A DNA stretch of 64,000 bases from the NCBI RefSeq assembly GCF_000346485.2, contig NZ_KQ976354.1, positions 7,612,283 to 7,676,282 of the forward strand. The letters are read 5' to 3'. The position numbers and the translations under genes were made by a program. This DNA comes from Scytonema hofmannii PCC 7110 (GTDB lineage: Bacteria; Cyanobacteriota; Cyanobacteriia; Cyanobacteriales; Nostocaceae). The notes below the pieces were generated by a model. The model was not told the DNA's origin. It did no database searches and was given only the letters and a program-made list of their open reading frames with translations. This document shows positions 45,299 through 54,190 of this stretch, piece after piece; the stretch's first letter is position 1, and each line of letters starts with the position of its first letter.

Positions 45299-47385
45299 CC
45301 CACATTCCGCACTTCAAAATGTAGTACAGAGAGTCACATAATTCTTCTCAGATGCAGGTAAATAAAAGTACACGAATTTTTTCAGTAGTTCGGCATTGAG
45401 TTGGCATGAAGAAATAAAGCAAAAGCAAAGTAGAAAATTGATTTCCAGCTTTTGATAAAACTAAATATACATTGATTAATTTCAAATGGGACAATCAGAA
45501 AAACTCAAAAATCTTTGATAGGTAAAAAATGTTCCCAATCTCAGATGCGAAAATTAAGAATATCGACCACTTAGGAATAGTAGCTGGGCTGATTGACGAA
45601 ATAGGAATAGTTGAAATAATAAATTCTAAATTAGGAATAGACACCCGAGAGAAGATTTCAGCGGGAATATTGGTGAAAGCAATTTTAATCAATGGATTAG
45701 GATTTGTATCAAGACCTTTATATTTATTTAGCCAGTTTTTTGAAGATAAAGGAATCGAAATATTATTGGGTTCAGAGGTAAAAAAAGATTATATGAATGA
45801 CGATAAACTGGGAAGAGTCATGGATAAATTATATAAATATGGATTGAATAATCTGTTTATAGAAATTGGATTATCAGTGATTAAAAAATTTCAGATAAAT
45901 ACAAAATATTCACATCTGGATGCGACATCATTTCATCTACATGGAGAATATAAAAGTGGAGAAAATCAGGAAAAAGAAGAAGTAAGCAGAGAAAGACCAA
46001 TAATTGTAACCAAAGGATATTCTCGTGACCATAGACCAGATTTGAAACAATGTATTTTAGATTTAATTACGAGTAGTGATGGAGATATACCATTATTAAT
46101 GAGAGCGGGAGATGGTAATGAAGCGGATAAAGCCGTATTTGGAAAAATTTTAGTAGAGTTTAAAAAGCAAATAGATTTTGAAAGTATTATGGTCTGCGAT
46201 AGCGCATTATATAGTCAAGAAAATCTCCAATTAATTGAACATCTAAAATGGATAAGTAGAGTACCGATGACAATTAAAAAAGCACAGGGATTAGTGAAGT
46301 TTGTAGAAATAGAAGAGATAAGTCCAGAAGAAAGAGATAAAAGAGCAGCCCTAAACTTAGAAGGATATAAATGGAAAGAAGAAATAGTAAATTATGGTGG
46401 AATTAAACAAATATGGCTAATAGTAGAAAGTCAAAACAGAAAAATTAGTGATTTAGAAAAGCTAGAGAAAAAGCTAAAAAAAGAAAAAGAAAAAGTTGAA
46501 AAGCAGTTGAAAGCATTCAAAAAAGAAGATTTTGAAACACCGGAGCAAGCCAGATACAGACTAAAAGCCATTAATAAGAAATTGAAACTATTTGAAATTA
46601 AAGATGTTCAAATTTTTGAAAGTCAATCAAAAGAGAATCAGACTATTTATAAAATATCAGGAGTCATTCATGAAAAAATAGAAGAGATAGAAATCCAAAG
46701 AAAAGAAGCAGGAAGGTTTATTTTAGCAACTAATTTAGTAGACGAGAATAAGTTAGAGCCAGAAGAAATTCTGAGAAATTATAAAAATCAACAATCATGT
46801 GAACGAGGATTTAGATTTCTGAAAGACCCATTATTTTTTGTTGATAGTTTTTTTGTAGAAAATCCTGAAAGAATAGAGACGATGTTATTTTTAATGTCTC
46901 TGTGTTTATTAGTTTATAATCTCGGTCAAAGGCAACTAAGAAACAGCTTAAAAAGAGTCAAGATGGGAATCAAAAATCAATTAGGAAAATTAACTTTTAG
47001 TCCTACATTAAGGTGGGTATTTCAATGTTTTCAAGGAATTCATATTTTAATTTTAAACGGTGTTAGTCAAATAGTTAATTTAACAGAAGAGCGTCATTTT
47101 ATTTTGAATAATCTGCCATCATCTTGTCAAAAATATTATTTGCTTTCTTAATTTAAGCAGTATATGGAGAGTGAATAAAAATTTCTCAGTTTCCGAGGAA
47201 ATCATAATTATTCCTCCAATTTTTAGTGCTTAAATAACCTGTTTTATCAGTTAAATATTTGATAATTGATAATTTTTCTTTATGCCACGGATTGGTTCAA
47301 TATTCTTTTCTTAATTATCCTAATTGTTTGACTTTTACGTTGATTGTAGTTTTTTTGTACTTCAATTTGAAGTGCGGAATGTGGG
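45299..47385 (+). mobile_element. IS1634-type insertion sequence with 6-bp target duplication
   Basis: Terminal inverted repeats of about 20 bp (CCCACATTCCGCACTTCAAA at the left; its complement ending at 47385) enclose one transposase gene. ATAAAA is directly duplicated outside both ends (45293-45298 and 47386-47391). The complete ends, intact gene and exact duplication indicate a recent insertion. Confidence 0.95.
45529..47151 (+). CDS. IS1634 family (IS4 superfamily) transposase
   Basis: The 540-aa DDE transposase has an N-terminal DUF4277-like part (IVAGLIDEIGIVEIINSKLG). The catalytic pieces are HLDATSFHLHG for the first aspartate, VCDSALYSQENLQLI for the second, and the YREK-like RNYKNQQSCERGFRFLKDP for the glutamate. 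The middle has a lysine/glutamate-rich coiled coil (about 305-350). Its base composition is strikingly AT- and purine-rich compared with neighbours. It appears intact. Confidence 0.95.
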   Translation: MFPISDAKIKNIDHLGIVAGLIDEIGIVEIINSKLGIDTREKISAGILVKAILINGLGFVSRPLYLFSQFFEDKGIEILLGSEVKKDYMNDDKLGRVMDKLYKYGLNNLFIEIGLSVIKKFQINTKYSHLDATSFHLHGEYKSGENQEKEEVSRERPIIVTKGYSRDHRPDLKQCILDLITSSDGDIPLLMRAGDGNEADKAVFGKILVEFKKQIDFESIMVCDSALYSQENLQLIEHLKWISRVPMTIKKAQGLVKFVEIEEISPEERDKRAALNLEGYKWKEEIVNYGGIKQIWLIVESQNRKISDLEKLEKKLKKEKEKVEKQLKAFKKEDFETPEQARYRLKAINKKLKLFEIKDVQIFESQSKENQTIYKISGVIHEKIEEIEIQRKEAGRFILATNLVDENKLEPEEILRNYKNQQSCERGFRFLKDPLFFVDSFFVENPERIETMLFLMSLCLLVYNLGQRQLRNSLKRVKMGIKNQLGKLTFSPTLRWVFQCFQGIHILILNGVSQIVNLTEERHFILNNLPSSCQKYYLLS

Positions 47386-47590
47386 ATAAAACATAAAGTA
47401 TTGCGGGAGCGCGTTTGGCGATCAGCGCTCTTTCAGCTTGCGCTTCGCGAACGCGACCTTATCCTGTCAGCGATGACCCGTGTATGAGATTGGGTGCAAA
47501 TAGACAGAAGTAACAGCAATGGTAAGGTAATGATACGATGAAAACGACAAGAGATCGGAGCTTGAGGCGATCGTTCAAGCCCTCGCAAAA

Positions 47591-47700
47591 TTACTCCCTT
47601 CCCGCTATAAGACTACCGATCTGCTTTTCCTCTTACTCCCTTGCTCTTTGCGTCTTTGCGGTTCATTAAATTAGGTAATCTTCTGGCGGGAAGGGAGTAA
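47591..47700. mobile_element. MITE with TTACTCCCTTCCCG termini, copy 1
   Basis: Perfect 14-bp terminal inverted repeats at 47591-47604 and 47687-47700. Internally it holds a CTTTGCGTCTTTGCGGTTCA half-palindrome. It interrupts coding sequence (see the pseudogene at 47703). A related copy in opposite internal orientation lies at 48006-48115. Confidence 0.85.
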
Positions 47701-47702
47701 CT

Positions 47703-47882
47703 CAACGAACCGCCAAGCAAATACAACCCTACCTTGATGACTTGGTTGTCCGTTTACGAGAACTTGAGGAACCTTCCTTTGAAGAATTCGATCAAGTACT
47801 TGAGGATATAGCGAACGAAATTCCTGACGTTCCGCCTCTTACAAGTGTAGGGATAAGCCATGATAGTATCTACCTTTCTTAG
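47703..47882 (+). pseudogene. C-terminal remnant of an unknown gene, interrupted by a MITE
   Basis: The frame reads QRTAKQIQPYLDDLVVRLRE, then LEEPSFEEFDQVLEDIAN and EIPDVPPLTSVGISHDSIYLS before a TAG. This is clearly protein-like. The matching upstream piece (KRSELEAIVQALAK at about 47547-47590) ends exactly where the MITE begins, so the element split a small gene. I do not recognise the family. Confidence 0.6.
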
Positions 47883-47892
47883 CGGCAAGTAC

Positions 47893-48004
47893 TATAGCAA
47901 TCCTATTTGAATTATAAAAATTACTTCTTTTAATGAACCGCAGAGGCGCAGAGAACGCAGAGGGAAGAAAGAGGAGATTTTACCAATGATTTAGGATTGC
48001 TATA
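47893..48004. mobile_element. MITE with TATAGCAATCCTA termini, copy 2
   Basis: The same 13-bp perfect ends as the element at 31051-31202, here enclosing a shorter interior with AACCGCAGAGGCGCAGAGAA. It lies directly next to copy 2 of the TTACTCCC element. Confidence 0.8.
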
Positions 48005-48005
48005 A

Positions 48006-48115
48006 TTACTCCCTTCGGTGCTAGAAGAATACCTTATTTAATGAACCGCAAAGACGCAAAGAGCACGAAGGAAGAAGAAAAAGAAGATAGATAATCTTAG
48101 ACCGGGAAGGGAGTA
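48006..48115. mobile_element. MITE with TTACTCCCTTC termini, copy 2
   Basis: Left end TTACTCCCTTC at 48006, right end CGGGAAGGGAGTA at 48103-48115, interior GAACCGCAAAGACGCAAAGAG. Compared with the copy at 47591 the left end has diverged and the interior is inverted. Confidence 0.75.
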
Positions 48116-48394
48116 GCTCGCACAACAAGGATTTTGTTTATATAGACTGACATTCTCAATGTGAGGTTTTTTTGTAACTTTATTTTTGTTAATATCACAG
48201 TGATCGAAGGCGGAAGCCCACGAAATTGAGTTTTAAAGCTTGGCGGAAAAACTCAATTGTCCTTCAGGCGTGGGAGGAAGCCGTAAGCACTTTTAAGTGC
48301 AGTCTAACTTTTTCAGAATGGGTAGGGTCGAGGTGTACATTACTGTAGCACCCCTCCCATCCGGAACCGTGCTTGCCATTTTCACGGCACACGG

Positions 48395-49905
48395 CTACTC
48401 AGTGTGTTGTCCATTTGTCACGTCGGACTTCCTAACCTTTTTACTTATGAAATTTGGAATATCATTTATCCAATCCCATTCAAATTTCTCCCAAAATTGA
48501 AATAATTTCTTATGGAATTTCAGATAGTTTTTCCTCCGAATTTCTTTTAAGTCAATTGCGGTTTTTTCGTCATGACAATGCCGATGTAATAATTGAAGAT
48601 TTTTGTATTCATCCTTACCGCCTAGAGCTTTGGGGATTTTGTGGTCTTCTTCAATTACATCCCAACTTTGGAAGCTTAATCCGCACCAGGGACATTTACC
48701 CTTTTGCTGTTTTAATAGCTTAGCCTTACGATTCGGCATTTCAGGATGTGTCCCTAGTCTTGAACTCCAATAAACTGTGTCGCCATCGTAGGGGCTTTTA
48801 TCGCCTTTAACTTTGACATAGTCAGTGCTACTGCAACTCATCTCACTATGTTTAAGTAACCTTCGGGGGTTCGCTTCCCCTTTTTTGGTTGCGAATACCC
48901 AGTGATTATCGTCTATGGAAGTCCAGTACTTATGATAAGCTTTTTTGGCTTTTCCACAGCGACGGAGTGCCCATCGTCGAAGTTTCAGGTATGTGAGGTG
49001 GTCTTGTTTTGATAATTCTCTAACTGTTTGAGCATCGGAGTGGGAGTAAAAAGAAGTCCATCCCCTTATCACAGGGTTGAGGTCTTTGATTAATTCCGCT
49101 TGTGGCGTAGACCTATGTTTTGTGATGATTCTTCCAACCTCCTCTTGGTGAGCCTTACTCGCCTTCGCGGATGGGGTGATAAGGGTGTTAAAACCTAATA
49201 TTTCACCTTGTGCGTTTTTATTGCTTCGGTACTTCCCGGCTGAATATTGTCGGATGTGATGTCCTAAGAAATCAAATCCGGCTTTGCCATCCTCACTTAA
49301 TTCAGAATTGAATGTGTGGGTTAACCGGGTTTTTTCAGGTTTTAATTCAAGTCCTATACCAATTAACCATTCCGAGATGATTTCTCGGCATCTTTGGACA
49401 ACGGTTTTATCTTCGTGAAGAATTACGAAGTCATCGGCGTAACGGATTATGTTAGGAGGATTAAAATGTGTGTCCTTTTTGTGAAACCAAGTTTCCCTCA
49501 TGGTAGTTGACATTCTGGGAAAGGTTTCTTGAATCCGTTGTTCCATACCGTGGAGGGCTATATTCGCAAGTAAGGGTGAGATCGCGCAGTCCAAGGTGTT
49601 GCCAATTTCTGCCATGGCGTAGGAGTTCCTCACTCAATTCAAAACGTTGCTCGAATGTGAGCTTGGCTATTCCATCGATACAAGAGTGTCTTTTTGCCAG
49701 CGTTTAGCTGTGACACTTGACGTACAGCCAGCATTCGTGCTGAGGTCGATTTCAGTATCAGCTTTTGAAGGGACTTTGCTTTCCGATAGTCGCCAACACA
49801 AACAGCTTTGTAAATTCTTTTTTGCAGGCGGAAGAGGTTTCGGCGGAATTTCTTCCACGGCAACGTCTTCCAGGATTCACTAGTATTTCTACTGTGTCTA
49901 ATCAT
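48395..49905 (-). pseudogene. Group II intron maturase/reverse transcriptase, frameshifted and internally deleted
   Basis: The N-terminal piece (49905 to about 49690) encodes WKTLPWKKFRRNLFRLQKRI and AVRQVSQLNAGKKT, then loses frame at the GKK-DG segment. The correct continuation IDGIAKLTFEQRFELSEELL and RHGRNWQH lies in the next frame. It then jumps directly to AISPLLANIALHGME, so RT blocks of roughly 100 or more residues are missing. The rest is intact: YADDF active site, maturase X domain and a C-terminal HNH domain (CPWCGLSF; EEDHKIPKALGG; LLHRHCHDEKT). Two lesions make it inactive. Confidence 0.88.
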
Positions 49906-50452
49906 GCGCTACTCCAATTCATTTACTCTGAACACCTCAGACCAATTACGGTCTGTCCTACCCAATGTGAGGAGTTCCGCATCTCGTCTTGCCTACTGGG
50001 GTCTCGACCTTTCCCCAGACCTCATCATCGTTTTTCTTCGTTCCCTCGGAGAGATTGATTGTTCCTTTAGGTGTAGCCATTTCAACCACTGAATCCCCTA
50101 GACTCATGCCACTGCCATGATTACTGCGTGGCGGGGATTAAACTCCAGTGAAGTCGGGGTTTTGTGTTGCGCCCCGCTTGACGTTGGGTTGCTTTTCTAG
50201 GCTCGATTTCACCGTGGGAACTCCCCGTTAGCACCAGTGTCATTCCGCAACGAACGTCTGATTGCGCCCTGTTCCCAGCTTCACCCCCCAAGAATCGAGC
50301 TTGGTCGGTGTGGGCAGATAGGGAGTCATGCCTGAATCTGGCAGACGGGACTTTCACCCGTATTCCTTCAAGAGTTCAAGGTTACTTTAGGATTTCACCT
50401 TGGGCAGCTTGTGTACGGACTGATACCGTGATTCTGCTGCCAACGAATCGCA
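49906..50452 (-). ncRNA. 5' structured RNA domain of the decayed group II intron
   Basis: This stretch between the intron 5' end and the maturase start has no gene and is rich in GC pairing segments (for example GGGGAGTTCCCACGG, CCCCGCTTGACG), as expected for domains I-IV. Small open frames on both strands here are not credible. Confidence 0.6.
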
Positions 50453-50603
50453 CAACCATTATGTCTGTTTAATTACCTGGTTTCAGAGCTTGGAACTAGC
50501 TACGCATCCCAAGGTGAGTACTTTAACACTTAATGTAAACCCAGCTTGTTTAAGGCTGATAGTCTGGTAAACTTGGCTTCAACTAAACTGGGTTTAGCTG
50601 AAG

Positions 50604-50624
50604 CCCACTGCTTTAAGCAGTGGG
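50604..50624 (-). terminator. Strong hairpin downstream of the methyltransferase gene
   Basis: A 10-bp perfect stem (CCCACTGCTT / AAGCAGTGGG) with a one-base loop lies 5 bp beyond the methyltransferase stop codon. It may serve as a terminator but is also typical of the right end of IS200/IS605 elements. The adjacent GGGTTTAGCTGAAGCCC supports the latter. Confidence 0.5.
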
Positions 50625-50628
50625 TTGC

Positions 50629-51426
50629 TTACCTCATTCTATAAGCCCAGATTTCAAATTTTGCATCGGAAGAGAGAACTGTTTGTAGACCATAATGTTC
50701 AATACAAAACTCTTCAAATTCATTCATGCTCTGGTGAAATATCTCATCTGATACTTGCCAACAAAAGCCATATGCCCGTAATTTAAGGAAATTTAATAGC
50801 TCCTCAACAGTGTTATTAACAGCCCATTGCTTTGCAATGAAATAATTTGATATATATCCTTTACTGTTGAAATATTTATCTACGTCTATTTCTTGGAGGA
50901 CTGTATTTACATATTTTGATTCTTGCTTGTCACCTTCATACTTTGATAAGATGGCTCGAAAATGACCTTCAAACTCTCTCCGCTTTGGTGGAGTTATCCA
51001 TTGACAGTTGAGATAAAAGCCTTCAGGTTTCAGCACGCGATCAATCTCATCTAAAAATGCTCTCCAGTCAGAGACTGTATGAACCATGTGAACAGTTAAT
51101 ATAACATCAAAACTGTTGTCTGGAAAAGGTAATTGTGAGGCATCTGTATGTCGTAATATTAAATTGGGAGGAGTTCCATTTATTTTTTGACGGAACTGCT
51201 CCAGCATTTCTTCAGAGATATCTATTCCTGTTACAGAATAACCACGTTTGACAAGAGGAAGAACATTTAAACCTGTACCAACTCCGGGTTCTAGAAAAGA
51301 TGTCTCAGGTGTTGCACAAGTAAGGTCAAGAATAAAGTCTGCTACTTCTTCCGCTACTGATTCTGTTAACCAACGCGTTTGGTTGTAAATTTGTGCAATG
51401 CGATCGTAATAATTGAATTTCTTCAT
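50629..51426 (-). CDS. Class I SAM-dependent methyltransferase
   Basis: The 265-aa enzyme has motif I EPGVGTGLNVLPLVKRG (about residue 43), motif II VTGIDISEEMLEQF, motif III LRHTDASQLPFPDNSFDVIL, and RVLKPEGFYLNC, the methyltransferase-11 pattern. The C-terminal 100 residues should define the substrate, which is unknown. The only gene upstream on the same strand is a 32-codon ORF with a strong ribosome binding site at 51581-51679, so the enzyme may modify that peptide or a small metabolite. Confidence 0.85.
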   Translation of the reverse strand: MKKFNYYDRIAQIYNQTRWLTESVAEEVADFILDLTCATPETSFLEPGVGTGLNVLPLVKRGYSVTGIDISEEMLEQFRQKINGTPPNLILRHTDASQLPFPDNSFDVILTVHMVHTVSDWRAFLDEIDRVLKPEGFYLNCQWITPPKRREFEGHFRAILSKYEGDKQESKYVNTVLQEIDVDKYFNSKGYISNYFIAKQWAVNNTVEELLNFLKLRAYGFCWQVSDEIFHQSMNEFEEFCIEHYGLQTVLSSDAKFEIWAYRMR

Positions 51427-51580
51427 ATTAAATTACGGTTTTTGAGCCGATAAAAACACTGTTAAACCATCCTTGTGTGTGCGAATATTTGTAAACCTAG
51501 TCTGGGTTAACCACTGCAAGAGGGTTGTTTGTGACTAAACACGCCCGCCACAGGTGACAAAGTAGGTCAGAGAAAACAGG

Positions 51581-51679
51581 CTAAGGATCGGTGTCAGCTT
51601 GTTTTGAGTCCCAGGATGATACAAATCGTAAATGAGTACCTTCCTCTTGGGACTCAGCGCCTGAAAAACTTTCTGCCAT
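51581..51679 (-). CDS. 32-aa peptide gene upstream of the methyltransferase
   Basis: On the minus strand AAAAAGGAG is followed after 7 nt by an ATG opening a 32-codon frame. It reads MAESFSGAESQEEGTH, then LRFVSSWDSKQADTDP and TAG. The ribosome binding site is one of the best in the window. The hydrophilic N-terminus resembles a leader and the WDS/SSW region a possible core, so a modified-peptide precursor is conceivable. I recognise no family, and the lack of an exporter or dedicated protease nearby argues for caution. It lies 154 bp upstream of the methyltransferase in the same direction. Confidence 0.5.
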   Translation of the reverse strand: MAESFSGAESQEEGTHLRFVSSWDSKQADTDP

Positions 51680-51817
51680 GGATTTACTCCTTTTTGGCGT
51701 ATGCCAAGAACAATTTAACACTGTTTCAAGCTTCTTGAAGTACGCTATAAAAAAGGGCTGAAATGATTGTTAGGAATAGATTTAAGATATTTCATATAAA
51801 GAGAGAGCACTACAATT

Positions 51818-52240
51818 ATGCGACTAGAAAACTATTTTGACTTTTTTGCACCAAATGACATTCGGGTTAAAGGTACGCGAGTTGGGATCGAAAGTATTCT
51901 TTATGAGTATATTCATCGTAAGTTATCCCCAGAGGAAATACTTCCCAAGTTTCGCACTTTGACATTAGAGCAAGTTTATGCCACGATTTTGTATTACCTT
52001 CACAACAAAGAAGAAGTTGGTAAATACTTTGCTGACTGGTTGGAGTGGGGTCACCAGCAACGTAAGGCGCAAGAAATGAATCCTCACCCTGGAATTATTA
52101 AGTTACGGGAACGGATAGCCAAGTATGGACGCAACCCAGAGGTATACAAAAAACTTCGTGCTGAGGGAGTTCTAGATTTATCAACAAGTACAAAGGAAGC
52201 AACTGAAATAAGGCAAGATGATTTGTTACCTAATGGATGA
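51818..52240 (+). CDS. Long DUF433 antitoxin-like protein
   Basis: The 140-aa protein has a DUF433-type domain (NDIRVKGTRVGIESILYEYI; SPEEILPKFRTLTLEQVYATILYYL) and a C-terminal extension (WLEWGHQQRKAQEMNPHPGI) that may grip its partner. It overlaps the DUF5615 toxin gene by 23 bp, the usual antitoxin-toxin arrangement. It seems intact although the toxin gene is broken. Confidence 0.8.
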   Translation: MRLENYFDFFAPNDIRVKGTRVGIESILYEYIHRKLSPEEILPKFRTLTLEQVYATILYYLHNKEEVGKYFADWLEWGHQQRKAQEMNPHPGIIKLRERIAKYGRNPEVYKKLRAEGVLDLSTSTKEATEIRQDDLLPNG

Positions 52241-52577
52241 AAATGTAGACCCAGTTTATCAAATTCAACTATTACGGCAAGACACTAATTTAGTCGTTTG
52301 GGCTGTGGGTGACATGGGTACACCCTCGAAAGGTACTCTCGATCCTGAGATCCTTATTTGGTGTGAAGAACATGACTTTATTTTAGTAACTAATAATCGT
52401 ACATCTATGCCTGTGCATTTAATTGAACATTAAGCACGAGGTCGTCATGTACCAGGAATTTTCATCTTAAATCCAAAGATGAGTATTGGTGAGACAATTG
52501 AGGAATTAATTTTGATTGCTGAAGCATCAAGAGATGATGAGTATCAAGACTGTATCACTCATTTGCCTCTTAAATAA
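52218..52577 (+). pseudogene. DUF5615 PIN-like toxin gene with a premature stop
   Basis: The first 71 codons (CYLMDENVDPVYQIQLLRQD; LWAVGDMGTP-like VVWAVGDMGTPSKGT; EHDFILVTNNRTSMP) match the DUF5615 fold with its catalytic aspartates (MDEN). A TAA at 52431-52433 stops it. The same frame then continues ARGRHVPGIFILNPKMSIGE and TIEELILIAEASRDDE to the proper stop at 52577. A single nonsense change has split the gene; the 71-aa product would lack the C-terminal strand and helix. Confidence 0.85.
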
Positions 52578-52612
52578 GAAAGTGACGGAAATCCAATACT
52601 TGTCGGTTAAGC

Positions 52613-53143
52613 CTAAAAATACTCATGACTTCCACGGCTGTTTGCTCTCCAGTTTATGGTATAAATTCCCTGCTGAACGTAACGGTGAAAACTAGAATAT
52701 TCCCAATCCTTGGGTGCTACCACTAATCCATGCTTCACAGGATTATAATGAATGTACTCCAGATGATTAATAAAGTCTTTTTCATCTCGTATTTGATGTT
52801 CCCAAAAGCGACGTTGCCAAATCGCCTGCTCCTGTTTCTTTTTTCGAGATGTGGATATTTCACCGCGATAAATACTTGCACAGCGATGACTAAAATAACT
52901 TTTGACTAAACGCCAGCGTGTAGAATAGTCACAATCTCCTTCAGGTAGTGTCCAAATAGAGTGTATGTGCTCGGGTAATATAGCGATCGCTTCAATTTTA
53001 AAAGGATGTTGCTGTAGCACGTATCGAAAAGCATTTCTTAATAGAGAAATATTACTTGGTTCACATAAAAACTTGCGTCTGTTGTGAGTGACTACAGTAA
53101 AAAAGTATGTACCTCCATCTATTTTGACTCTACGATATTGCAT
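52613..53143 (-). CDS. REP-associated tyrosine transposase (RAYT, Y1 type)
   Basis: The 176-aa Y1 transposase has the HUH motif EHIHSIWTLPEGD, the N-terminal YFFTVVTHNRRKFLCE and the catalytic tyrosine region (HLEYIHYNPVKHGLV). RAYTs mobilise small palindromic REP elements in trans. An 18-bp sequence right after its stop (CAATACTTGTCGGTTAAG at 52592) is shared with the arm of the fold-back element at 17.5 kb, a plausible substrate. Confidence 0.9.
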   Translation of the reverse strand: MQYRRVKIDGGTYFFTVVTHNRRKFLCEPSNISLLRNAFRYVLQQHPFKIEAIAILPEHIHSIWTLPEGDCDYSTRWRLVKSYFSHRCASIYRGEISTSRKKKQEQAIWQRRFWEHQIRDEKDFINHLEYIHYNPVKHGLVVAPKDWEYSSFHRYVQQGIYTINWRANSRGSHEYF

Positions 53144-53310
53144 TTTTTTTGTTAGGGTTATATTTTAATAATGATTTTAAAATTATCAAATTCGTTTTAG
53201 TACAAGTCAATTGAGAAGAATACTGAAAATAGAACTTACGTAAAAACTAGTTTTTAGGATGAAGTTTTGTTGTTTGAGATTTATGTAGAGAAAATTTCAT
53301 GTGATGTGTT

Positions 53311-54102
53311 GAGTGAAGCAAAATTCACGTAGTAAGGGTTGAGGAACGAAACCCAACAGATGGTTGTAGATGTTGAGTGAAGCAAAATTCACGTAGTAAG
53401 GGTTGAGGAACGAAACCCAACAGATGGTTGTAGATGTTGGGTGAAGCAAAATTCACGTAGTAAGGGTTGAGGAACGAAACCCAACAGATGGTTGTAGATG
53501 TTGAGTGAAGCAAAATTCACGTAGTAAGGGTTGAGGAACGAAACCCAACAGATGGTTGTAGATGTTGAGTGAAGCAAAATTCACGTAGTAAGGGTTGAGG
53601 AACGAAACCCAACAGATGGTTGTAGATGTTGGGTGAAGCAAAATTCACGTAGTAAGGGTTGAGGAACGAAACCCAACAGATGGTTGTAGATGTTGAGTGA
53701 AGCAAAATTCACGTAGTAAGGGTTGAGGAACGAAACCCAACAGATGACCATAAATGTTAGGTGAAGCAAAATTCACGTAGGTTGGGTTGAGGAACGAAAC
53801 CCAACAGATGGTTGTAGATGTTGAGTGAAGCAAAATTCACGTAGTAAGGGTTGAGGAACGAAACCCAACAGATGGCCATAAATGTTAGGTGAAGCAAAAT
53901 TCACGTAGTAAGGGTTAAGGAACGAAACCCAACAGATGATTATAAATGTTAGGAGAAGCAAAATTCACGTAGTAAGGGTTGAGGAACGAAACCCAACAGA
54001 TGGTTGTAGATGTTGGGTGAAGCAAAATTCACGTAGTAAGGGTTGAGGAACGAAACCCAACAGATGACCATAGATGTTGGGTGAAGCAAAATTCACGTAG
54101 TA
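53311..54102. repeat. 64-bp tandem repeat, 12 full copies plus a partial
   Basis: Exact 64-bp period with unit starts 53311, 53375, 53439, 53503, 53567, 53631, 53695, 53759, 53823, 53887, 53951, 54015 and a partial at 54079. Each unit contains two short hairpins: GTGAA-GCAAAA-TTCAC and GGGTT-GAGGAACGA-AACCC. Copies differ at a few positions (GGTTGTAGA / GACCATAAA / GATTATAAA). An inverted fragment of the second hairpin sits at 54179-54197 and supplies the stop codon of ribBA. Minus-strand ORFs in it are artefacts of the period. Confidence 0.95.
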
Positions 54103-54190
54103 ATAGCGATCGCACAGCTTGTGAGAAATGCGGGATATCCCTATAGACATTGGGTTAAGCATATGCATTATAAATGTTGGGTTTCGTTCC

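Larger units (their letters stand above)
48320..50453 (-). mobile_element. Decayed group II intron
   Basis: On the minus strand the element begins GTGCGATTCG (50453 downward), matching the GUGYG 5' consensus. A structured 5' region of about 550 bp leads to the maturase reading frame. A domain V-like hairpin (AGCCGTGTGCC GTGAAAATGG region, about 48397-48364) and a domain VI-like stem with GGGGTGCTACAG (about 48362-48330) follow. The 3' boundary near 48320 is approximate. The internal ORF is broken, so it could move only with a maturase in trans. Flanking DNA on both sides looks like IS200/IS605-type ends. Confidence 0.8.
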
